Assembly: GCA_013306675.1 (NCBI GenBank)
Contig: JABLUY010000383.1
Location: 1-23,047, forward strand
Length of the DNA: 23,047 nt
DNA from: Thraustochytrium sp. TN22
Taxonomy: Eukaryota; Sar; Bigyra; Thraustochytrida; Thraustochytriidae
Direction of reading: 5' to 3'
A model generated the notes under the pieces. The model did no database searches. It was not told the DNA's origin and was given only the letters and a program-made list of their open reading frames with translations. The position numbers and the translations under genes are program-made. Positions 9,500 to 17,902 of this stretch are shown here, piece by piece (position 1 is the stretch's first letter; each line of letters begins with the position of its first letter).

Positions 9500-12406
9500 G
9501 CTCAATATGCGGAAGTAGAGGCGAAGAGCTGGCTTGCTTTCGGCCGAAGAGCTGCTCGACGCTTCCTCGCGAACCTCGAATGCGGCCTGGAAGCCATTCC
9601 TTACGACGATGGACGTCTCCTTACACCTGATTTGAACCTTCACGGTGGGCCGAGCCTGCGAGTCACCCAAGCTGAGCACGCGCCAGCGTGCTCCCGTCTG
9701 ATCGTCCTTGCCGTGAGGCAAGTCGTTGACGCTGCTGACATGCTTCATCCGGTCCTCATCGTTGTATGCAAGCTTGAGGAAGTCGAGCGCCATGCGCGAG
9801 GCGTCTGGATCGCCGCGTCGCCCGCGTTGGAGGAGGGCAAGGAGAAAGGAGCGAGTGGCCTCCGCATCCTCAGCGTCCGTGTCAGTACGTGTTGGAAGCG
9901 CAGCAAGCGCATCTGCATAACTTCCAGCACGTTCCAGCTCCGAGAGTCCCCAGAATCCGTGTTCGTTCTCCAAGCGGATATGAGCCTCAAAGTACTCCGC
10001 GTTGGGCCATGGACCTGAGTTCTTCTCCACCTTGAAGGAGCCTTTGTTGTTGGCAGCCAGAGTTTCCCGGAGATGCGGGTCGAGCTCGTCGTCCCGAAGC
10101 TTGCGAGACTCGTCGTAGGCTGCACTGAGGAAAGCCTCGAGCGAGGTGGGATGCTCGCAACAGCGCTTGAGCGGCGCGCGGCCGGCCGGAGAAGAGGCAG
10201 AGGCCGGAGGCAGCTCGAAGTTGTACGGAGTGAATACTCCCAGCGCTTTGAACATTGCATGGACCTGCCCACAGAACAGACGGCGCCCACTCTTAGAGGT
10301 CCAAAACGTGCTGCCATCAGGCTCGGTTTCCGGATAGACGATACCCATTGCCAGGCCGAGCCCCGGGACGCGCTTGAGGGCAACCTTGCTCATGAGACCA
10401 CCAAGATTACCGTCCACGAGGCCGCGCTTGGCCGCGTACGGCTTGTTCTTGAAGAGTCTGTTCACCGTAGCAGGAAGGACGTGGATGTTGCCGAGGCCAT
10501 GACAAGGTGGGCGCTGTTCAGCCGATGAGCCGCCTGCAGTGTTATTCTGCTGCGTAGCAGACCTGGTCTCATTCTGCGGGTTCACGTGCTCCAGCTGCAG
10601 CTCATAGCGGCTCCAGTCGCTCGTAGTAAGCTTCTCGCCGCCTGCTCCGTCATCAACCTGGGATTCCACGTCGGCGATCTGCAGAGCATAGCGAAGTCCC
10701 ACTTTGTTGTGCGGCGCAAGTTTGGTGTATGCGTTTGGGTTGGTGACGCGCGACGCGAATTCGCGGCGCAAGGCCTTCGAGGTGCCGAGCTGACCAGCGA
10801 GGTGCTTGAGAATCGTAGCCAGGTTTGGCTTGGGGTTCAGTTTGCAGAGACAGGCCATGACTTTGTTCGCTGTAATCGCGAAACTGAACTCATTCCATGC
10901 CGAGGTTGTTGCCACCAATCTGAAAACGCAGAAACGCTCCAGCAGGCGCGTCACTGCGACCTTTGCGAGCAGCTGATCTTCTGCGGAAGCGGACTTCTTG
11001 GTTGTGATGTGGCTGGCCTCGTCGATCAGAAGAAAGACATAAGCTAGCATGCCGAGAAGATGATGAACAAGGCCGTCGAGGGCAGTCATGCGCGTGAGGA
11101 GTGCCTTCAGCTCCTCCTCGGTACCTGTTTTTGTTTCAGTCAGGTCTGGCAGGCGGACTTCCACCAGCAGGTGGAGCTGCTTCTCGAGCCTCGTCAGCAG
11201 ATCGACTACAACCTTGCCCGGAAGCACACTCGCTACACGCCTTTCTTGCATCTTCCTGAAGAGGAGCTCCGAGAAGGCCTGCACCGCTGCAGTCTCACAA
11301 TCAGCCCGCTCGGAGGCGGCCGGCTGCCCAGAGGCTGCGGTAATGATGTTCATTGCGTCGTTCATGAGCCTCGTGCGCAGCTCACGAGGGTGTTTGCAGA
11401 GCGCATCGTGCACCTTTTCGAAACGGGTGTCGATCTTTTTCTGATGCTCCTGGTTGAAATCGTCGTCTCGGGACTTGACCAGATTTTGCACGAAGGTCCT
11501 CAAATGGTCTTCTGGTGTGAAGAGTAGAGCGCGGTGCGCATTGACTTGCCGGAAGAAGTCTAGCGCCATCTTGCGATTCTCCAGAATCGTGCAATTTACA
11601 ACGACAGCATCCCGCAGCTTCTCGACGAACTCGTTGAGCTGCTTGCGGAAGACATCCTCCGAGGACATTCTCGCTGTCTCGTTGATGCAGAGCACGAACT
11701 CGGCGAGGTTCTCGAAAATTCGCCGACAAATCCCGAAGGGAAGTTTGTTGATGTGATTGCGCGCTTCTCGAGAGGTACGATCCTTGCACCATTCCAGGAA
11801 CTGCTGGAGCTGGAATGAGTGCCTAACGTTGCCGCCCGGATCGATGTCGGTTTTCAGTTCGATATCCACAGGTGCAGTTGCCTCTTCGGCGAAAATGGCA
11901 TTGCAGATGTCGTCGAGGAAAGTGGTGCTCTCTTGTTCGGTCACCGACTCCCACTTGATCCTCGACGCTCCCCATTCTCCGGACCTTTCGCTGCTGCTGG
12001 TCGTCAGCAGAGCGCGCGCTTTGCCGTAGACTTCCTCGGCCTCCTCCTCCACTGACGCCAGGTACAGACAAATGGCATGGAGGAGCAAGAAGATGCTCAT
12101 GAGGCGCTGCTGGCCGTCAAATACTTCGTACACCTTGGCCTGCCCTTTGTCGCTTTTAGGATCGAGGAAGTACATGGTGCCGAGGAGATAAAATTCCGAC
12201 TCGCGCTCCATGAGCTCCCTCCAGAGCTCCCGAAAGAAGTCTCCGACGCGTTCGGCTCCCCACTCGTACGGCCTCTGCTCCTTGGGGATGAGCAGGAGCT
12301 TGGCGTCCGAGCCAGCACAGCAGAGCTCTTGCAAGGACGGAAGCGACGCCGTTCCCACCACGTTACCCGTGCTCGCCTCCTCGGAAATGGACGCTCCGTT
12401 CGACAT
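8324..12406 (-). CDS. GmrSD-like protein: DUF262 plus DUF1524 HNH nuclease, with long low-complexity tail
   Basis: Intronless 1360-aa protein starting at the ATG at 12406. The N-terminal DUF262 domain shows IPKEQRPYEWG (about 40-50), YLLGTMYFLD and FDGQQRLMSIFLLLHA (about 96-111); DGQQR is the signature of this ParB/Srx-related family. A helical middle leads to a DUF1524 HNH-type nuclease: LQLEHVNPQNE with His 607, then CHGLGNIHVLPATVNRLFKN and K in PYAAKRG. This is the order in the single-chain GmrSD enzymes of bacteria, type IV restriction systems that cleave DNA carrying modified cytosines. Beyond about 730 the protein is unlike those enzymes: an unassigned region, a Ser/Gly repeat, a bipartite basic motif KRPAETELASGKQQKKQR (about 1104-1121), Gln/Pro-rich sequence and an unassigned C-terminal domain. 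The motifs and the long frame are intact, so the gene is probably functional or recently so. Base composition is lower in GC than flanking host genes. Real activity and substrate are unknown. Confidence 0.9.
8771..8880 (-). repeat. CAG/CAA-type repeat encoding a Gln-rich tract
   Basis: Imperfect trinucleotide repeat (CTG/TTG on the plus strand) inside the GmrSD-like gene, translated on the minus strand as a Gln-rich tract broken by Leu, Glu and Val. It is followed towards the N-terminus by Pro/Gln-rich sequence. Such tracts are typical of eukaryotic nuclear proteins and absent from bacterial GmrSD enzymes. Confidence 0.85.
9411..9500 (-). repeat. Compound (CTGCCG)n-(CTG)n microsatellite encoding Gly-Ser and Ser tracts
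   Basis: In the plus strand a hexanucleotide CTGCCG array passes directly into a CTG triplet array. Read on the coding (minus) strand it gives a poly-Ser run followed by alternating Gly-Ser. The length remains a multiple of three in frame, so the host gene stays open. It may act as a flexible linker between the unassigned middle region and the C-terminal part. Confidence 0.92.
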
Positions 12407-12429
12407 CCTGCGGCTCGGACCTGCAGCCT

Positions 12430-13095
12430 ATGCCTACGAGCGCCGTGACGCGCTGCAGAGCGCGACGGCCAGCCCGCCTGCGGGCTGCTCACACTGTCGC
12501 TCTGGCTGTTCAGGTCGCGCTGCACGCGCCGCACGCGCTCTCGCGCTCTCGCGCTCTCGCGCTCCGCGATATCCGTCTGCTTGCTGGGCCTCCTCGAAGC
12601 AGCTTCCGCGGAGGAGAACCTTCACCCAGCAGTGTTATCGGCTGTTATCGCCGTCGGCCTCGAAGGAAGGGGGTACATAAGATTGCCGAGACACGGGGTG
12701 CCGACACGCGGGCAGACCTGCAGCCGCGTTGCGCTGAGTTGGAGGTGGCACACGGGTCGGTCTTACAGCAGGAGGGGGAGGGCGGCCAGCGCACGAACAA
12801 CTGGACGCGTTTCCTCCTTCGTCTCTCTCCGGGTAAGGTAGTGGTGGTACCCGGTACCCACCATACCCTGTTAGCGGCAGGCTCACCGGTCGAGCAGAGC
12901 TCCATTGACAGTGAGATAGATAATGTCGACCCACCTGTGGTGCTACCATGGTATCAGGAGGATACCAGGTTTCAACTTGCTATACTCGCGCGTGCCCTGC
13001 GCAATGAGGTCGAAGAGAATCGTTCGGAATATCTAAACGTCATGACATCTGCTCACCAACCTTCGCATGTCTTTTCAGTTAAAAGCGCGCCTTGA
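12430..13095 (+). CDS. Possible hypothetical protein (weak)
   Basis: A 221-codon open frame from an ATG at 12430, only 23 bp from the divergent start of the GmrSD-like gene and overlapping the last codons of the SDR gene on the other strand. The first half is Arg/Ala-rich and looks like chance translation of GC-rich DNA. The second half (about 12800-13095), where base composition is balanced, is more protein-like, for example SEIDNVDPPVVLPWYQED and FQLAILARALRNEVEENRSE. No family recognised. It could be a small gene, a relic within the foreign block, or chance; otherwise this 670-bp gap holds only short repeats and a small inverted repeat near 12949-12967 (TGGTATC/GATACCA). Confidence 0.25.
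   Translation: MPTSAVTRCRARRPARLRAAHTVALAVQVALHAPHALSRSRALALRDIRLLAGPPRSSFRGGEPSPSSVIGCYRRRPRRKGVHKIAETRGADTRADLQPRCAELEVAHGSVLQQEGEGGQRTNNWTRFLLRLSPGKVVVVPGTHHTLLAAGSPVEQSSIDSEIDNVDPPVVLPWYQEDTRFQLAILARALRNEVEENRSEYLNVMTSAHQPSHVFSVKSAP
12535..12570 (+). repeat. GCGCTCTC octamer tandem repeat
   Basis: About four consecutive copies of an 8-bp unit, the last degenerate, located upstream of the GmrSD-like start codon. Short enough to be ordinary replication slippage. Confidence 0.7.
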
Positions 13096-13997
13096 CGACG
13101 GAGCCGCCGTCCACGACAATGGTGGAGCCCGTGACAAAGCTGCCGGCGGGCGAGGCGAGGTACAGGCAGACGCCGGCCATGTCGCCGGGGCGGCCAATGC
13201 GGTTCACGGCGGTGCCCGAGGCGACGCCCTCCTCGCTCGCGCGCTCAATGGTGCCGCGCATCATGCGCGAGGGAAAGGGGCCCGGGCAGACGGCGTTGCA
13301 CAGGATGTTGCGGTCGCCCAGCTTGCCGGCGAGCACGCGAGAGAGGTGCGTCACGGCGGCCTTGCCGGAGCTGTACGCGTAAGTGTCCATAGCCGGCACG
13401 CGCAGCGAGTCAATGGACGAAATGTTGATGATGCGCGCCGGCGACTGGCTGCGCTCGGCCGCCTTCTCCAGCAGCGGCACCAGCAGGCGCACGAGGTTGA
13501 AGACGCCCTTGACGTTCAGCGCGTACACCTTGTCCCATGCGGCCGGCTCGTACTGCTCGATGGGCTGCGCCCAGTTCGTGCCCGAGTTGTTCACCAGCAC
13601 ATCAATGCCCGCCGGCTCCAGGCGCTTGAGCTCCTCCGCGAAGCCCGCCACGCCGTCGTCCGTGCCGAGGTCCGCCTGCAGCGCCTTGCACGTGCCGCTG
13701 CCGAGGGCCTGGATCTCTTCCGCGAACCCGCTCGTGTCCTTGCGCGACACGATGTACACCTTGGCGCCGTTCTTGACGAAGCCCATGGCGATCATGGCGC
13801 CAATGCCGGAGCCTGCGTTTCGGCCCGCGCCGCGCTCGTCAGCCGTCCGCTCCTCCCCTCCTTCCGCGCCTGTCGATCGGCCTCAACCTACCGCCGCCCG
13901 TCACAACCACGACCTGGCCCTTGACGCCGAAGAGGTCCTGCACGCCGAGGTCCGCCATGGCGTCCACATCGTTCTCGCCCTGCTGCGCCTTGGGCAT
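13079..13997 (-). CDS. Short-chain dehydrogenase/reductase (classical SDR), two exons
   Basis: NAD(P)-dependent oxidoreductase of about 279 aa. Exon 1 is 13892-13997 and exon 2 is 13079-13812 (minus strand); the 79-nt intron has a GTAGGT donor and CAG acceptor and splits a Gly codon inside the cofactor-binding TGGGSGIG motif, which is a strong check on the join. The ATG at 13997 (MPKAQQGEND) follows an in-frame TAG; a second Met 13 residues on is an alternative. Other motifs: DVLVNNSGTNW, catalytic NISSIDS Ser, and YAYSSGKAAV holding the YxxxK pair, then NAVCPGPFPSRMM and TGSTIVVDGG near the end. Length is typical of classical SDRs. There is no peroxisomal SKL-type tail. Substrate not predictable; the tail resembles the FabG/gluconate-5-dehydrogenase type. 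Confidence 0.93.
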
Positions 13998-14788
13998 CTT
14001 CTTGCCTGTGGCTGTCGCTGGCCGCTACTCCTGCCTCCCAAGTCGCTCCTGCTGCCGCTGCGCTGGGGCTGGCGGGGCTGGCGCTGCCGGAGTAGCGGGT
14101 CTGCTCGCTCTGCGCCTCGCGGCCGGCCGCGACGCAGCGCGACGCAGCGCCGCGCGGCGGTGCCGGGCGCTGGCCGGACTGACGGCGAGGCCTCTGTCCT
14201 CTCCCGTGCAGTGGCACACCAGTAGTAGTTAGGTCCAGGACAGGCGCACTGCACCGCGCGTGACCTGGAGAGGTGGGAGCACTGTGCCACTGGCACGGAG
14301 ATGGAGGCGGAGAAAGCCAACCTTCAAGTTCGGGGGCGATGGGACGGGACGAAACCCGTGCTTTGCCGCGCTGCAATCAATGCCACGCGACGTCGAGACT
14401 CGAGCAGCGCTGCAATGCGAGCGATGCTGCAGGGCGAACTTGAAGGAGACCGCGAACGTTGGGCGGCGATTTGCTGCCAGGCCTTGCTGGGCTTGGTGAC
14501 GCGAACTCTTCAAGTCAATGTGCGGACGTTGATGATGCCAGGGCTGCGTGTGGCAAGACTACGGGATCAGGACCTTGGCGATGCAGCCCCGTCAAGTACA
14601 AGTGGAATGAAGGTGAAGAACGAGGCTTGAGCAAGCAAGTCGTACACGAGCAAGCAAGCTAGCGATGAGATTCGAATCGCCGTGAGGCAAGGGACAAGCA
14701 AGTCGATTGTCTCTTTTGCCATGGCCAGTGGAGAATCGCGTTTGGCGTTGCGCAAACGAGAACGCGGGAACGCGCATGACGCACCGGG
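13998..14788. other. Divergent intergenic region between SDR and PqiA-like genes
   Basis: About 790 bp that must hold both promoters. A 109-codon ATG-initiated open frame at 14301-14630 (+, starting MEAEKANLQVRG) could be a small gene or an upstream exon, but has no recognisable domain. The segment 14630-14715 carries direct repeats of the type AGCAAGCAAGTCG. I see no tRNA or other RNA gene here. Confidence 0.4.
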
Positions 14789-17585
14789 ATGCGCGCGAGG
14801 GAAGACAAAAGCAGACGCAATCGACGCGCGACGCAGACTCGGACTCTTCTCGAGTTGCCCGCGCCGCGCTTGCGCCTGCGCATTCGCGCGCGCGTGCGTG
14901 CGCCTGCGCCTGCGCCTGTGCGAGCGCGCCCCCTCGTGGCGGCGATGCTGCTGGTGGCGGGCGGCGTGCTGGTGGCGTGCAGCGCGACGCTGCGGCACCT
15001 CCTGGAGGACGTCTTCGCGTACCTGTGCGCGGTCTGGGCGCACGAGCTCGTGGTGCTCTGCACGCTGGTCTGCGCCGTCGGCGCGCTGCTGCTTTCGGCG
15101 CGCGAGGATGTGCGCAGCGCACGCCGCTGTTTTGCGGCAGGCGACCCTGCTGCCAGCGCCGGCCGCGGCCCCGTCAAGGACGAGGACCTCAAGCGCGGCG
15201 GTAGCGGCGACGGCGTCGGCGCCGCCACCGACAAGTCTACACCACAGGCAACGAGGCCCAAGCGCAGGCGTGCCAGGGCCAGCCAGGCGCTGCTGGGCGC
15301 CATGGCCGGCTCGCTGGGCGCGCAGAGCACGGCCGCCGCGCGCTGCGAGGGCCTCTCCGTAGACAGCTGGGCGCTCGACCTGCGCGCCGGGGCAGTCGTG
15401 TTGGAGAACGTGACCGTCGCATGCACGGGCGCCGACCATGGGGCGACGCTGTACGAGTTCACGGCCGCGCTGACGCTTTCCCTTGGGCCCGACGGCGGGC
15501 TAGCCTGCAGCTCCGACACGGCGATGCAAGAGGAGGCGGACGCCCTCTGTACGCTTGCTCTGGCCGAGGCCGCGCCGCTGCACGAGGCGGTGCTTCTAAA
15601 GACCCCGTCTGAGGCAGCGACAACGCCGGCGGTGTCGCCGACCAAGAACGAGTGGCGGCACATCCTCATCTTCGCGGTCTGCTTCCTGGGCGCAGGCGCG
15701 CTTCTGGAGGTCTTCATGATCATCTTCATGCCGAACTCTTTGCTCCGGTGCATCCAGCGGCGGCTCGGGGATGGCGGCTCGCTGGAGGCGCCGTTGGCGC
15801 GGCGCGTGCGCCTCGGTTCCATTGGGTCCTCGCCCGAGCTCGACGCGCCACTCATGGCGCCGGAACGCGCCGCGCTCATCGTGGAGCCTGTTCACGGCAT
15901 CCTGGCGCGGGCCCCACGCATCCCTCTGCACGGCCAGATCTTCGTGCCCATCTTCACGCTGGTCTGCGTGCTCATGTTTGCCTTCGCCAACAGCGTGACG
16001 GGCGCTAGCGTCGAGATTACCGTCGAGTACCAGCATCGGCCCTGGTGGCCGCCCTGGCACCCGCACCCAGACTGGCAGGACAAGCTCTTCGGTCCATACG
16101 AGCTCTTCCAGTTCTCACTCGTCAACACCATCACGGAAATGTACTCAGCCGGCGTCTACATTCTGGCGCTCCTCGTGCTGGTCTGGTCCGGCGTCTGGCC
16201 CTACCTCAAGCTACTGCTGCTGCTCGTGTGCTGGGTGACGCCCACGCGTTTCCTTCCGATTGATGCGCGCGGCCGCGTGCTCGTGGTCCTCGACGCGCTC
16301 GGCAAGTGGTGCATGATCGACATCTTCCTCATGGTGCTCATGAGCGTCGCTTTCCGCTTCCACATCGAGTCCGCCGAGGTGCCCTACGCGTCCTGGATCT
16401 TGCCGCGCGAGTACGCCATCTTTGACCTCACCGTCGGCAGCCACTGGGGCCTCTACGGCTACATGCTGGCCGCCATCACGTCCATCCTCCTCGGCCACGT
16501 CATCCTCGGCTACCACCGCACGGCCGTGGCCGGCCAGGTCTCCTCGCTCCTGCGCCAGAGCCTGTATCCAGTCGACGCGAGCGAGCCCCTCCTGGACTCA
16601 ACCTGCGGCACGGGCGCCGCTGCCATCGAGGACGGCCACGGCGCGGAGGAGGACGAAGATGTGGACGCCGACGAGGAAGCCGACATGGCGCGGGTGCACG
16701 CCGAGGCCGACATCGTGCTGGGCGCCGATGAAGAGCTGGCACGGCTCGCGGCGGGTCGCCGCCACCGCCGCGCGCTCGGGGAGGCGGCGCTGCGCATGGC
16801 GCGCGGCTCGAGTCGCAGGAAGCGTCGCTACTGCTGCACGTGCCCGCAGGGCTCGTATTTTAACGTGGGCTCCGACGAGCTACCACTCGAAGGACACGCC
16901 GCGGCCATGATCAACAAAAAAGTGGCCGTGGCAGACGCCCTGGGCGAGCCCACACGCGTTGCCGTGGCGCTGGCGCTCGTGTCCACCTTTGCCATTGTCG
17001 TGGCGGGCGCCGCGGCCGACTCCTTCGAGTTCACCTTCACGGGCGCGGCCGCGCGCCTCATCCGCGCCGTGCAGCCGGACTCGGCCGTGCGCACCTATAG
17101 TATTCTCTCCATCGCGCAGGCGCTTGACCCGGGCGACGACATCATCAACCCCCCCGCCGCGAGCCGGCGTCATCTTCGTGCAGACCGTCTATCTGCTCTT
17201 CGCCTTTGTCATGCCGCTCGTGCAGTGCTTCTTTCTGCTCGCGCTCTGGCTCGTGCCCATGCGCCTGCGCGACCAGAAGATCGTCATGATGGTCACCGAG
17301 CTCATCTCGGCCTTTTCCGCGCTCGACTGCTTCATCGTCTCCATCATCGCGGCCTGCTTCGAAATTGGTCAGTTCGCCGTCTTTCTCGTCGGCGACCGCT
17401 GCGATCGCGTACAAGAATACCTTCACGAGCCCTGCTTTGGCATTCAGACCGCCTTTCTGCCTGGCTGCTGGGTTACGGTCGCCGCCGCCGCGGCGCTCTT
17501 CACTGTCAACCAGGTCGTTGTGCGTCTTTGCGACCAGGTTCTGCGTGACCGTGAGCTCGAACCTCTGCAGGCTTACTATCTGTGA
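14789..17585 (+). CDS. Two-domain PqiA-like multi-pass membrane protein, apparent frameshift
   Basis: Polytopic membrane protein of about 931 aa if read across one frame change. The first frame runs from the ATG at 14789 (alternative ATG 14945, directly before a hydrophobic helix and perhaps the true start) to about 17154; the second runs from about 17150 to the stop at 17585. The switch falls at a run of seven C (17149-17155), where one base fewer restores the frame. Two copies of a PqiA-type unit are visible: the first ends with WPYLKLLLLLVCW and LGKWCMIDIFLMVLMSVAF; the second has FEFTFTGAAARLI, YSILSIAQAL, then VMPLVQCFFLLALWLVP and SALDCFIVSIIAACFEIGQF. Between them lie an acidic loop and CCTCPQGSYF. 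Bacterial PqiA is an inner-membrane partner of MCE lipid-transport proteins; eukaryotic versions are uncharacterised, so a role in membrane lipid handling is only inferred. Confidence 0.82.
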
Positions 17586-17902
17586 TGACACGACGAAAGC
17601 CGGGAGGTCGAAGAGAGCCGAGATGGTGGCGTCTTTCCGTAGAGAAAGACCGCCAATGTCTCCCCGTCCTCCTCCTTCTTCTTCTTCGTCTTCTTCTTCT
17701 TCTTCTTCTTCTTCCTCCTCCTCCTCCTTCTCCTCCTCCTCCTTCTTCTCCTCTCCTTTTCCTTTTTCGTCGCAACTGTAGCCTGATCGTATTGCCCTCG
17801 TCGAAGAAGGGAAAAGGTGGAGAAGAGTCTGAACATCGCCAAAATCCGGTCCCCCAAAACTTTGTACGTACGTATCTTCATCCATCATTCATCAGATTTT
17901 TA
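17586..17902. other. Convergent 3' intergenic region with long pyrimidine tract
   Basis: The PqiA-like gene and the LRR gene converge on this 317-bp gap. Its main content is an almost pure C/T tract on the plus strand at 17661-17768, built of CTT and CCT units. The remainder (17770-17902) has no gene and presumably holds both polyadenylation regions; no clear AATAAA was seen. Confidence 0.6.
17661..17768 (+). repeat. Polypyrimidine (TTC/TCC)n tract
   Basis: About 105 bp of almost uninterrupted pyrimidines on one strand, made of TTC triplets flanked by TCC triplets. It generates spurious Ser-rich or Glu/Arg/Lys-rich frames on both strands. Homopurine-homopyrimidine mirror-like tracts of this kind can adopt triplex DNA. 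Confidence 0.9.

Noticed and set aside
14660-14720. ATTCGAATC sequence resembling a tRNA T-loop
   Set aside because: The flanking bases cannot form a T stem or acceptor stem and no A box lies at the right distance on either strand.
14567-15879. Minus-strand open frames of 290 and 406 codons upstream of and within the PqiA-like gene
   Set aside because: Low-complexity Ala/Arg/Ser translations overlapping the PqiA-like frame, no domain and no splice logic.
17100-17170. A short intron explaining the frame change in the PqiA-like gene
   Set aside because: No GT donor and AG acceptor pair near the switch joins the two frames without deleting conserved sequence; a single-base change in the C7 run is simpler.
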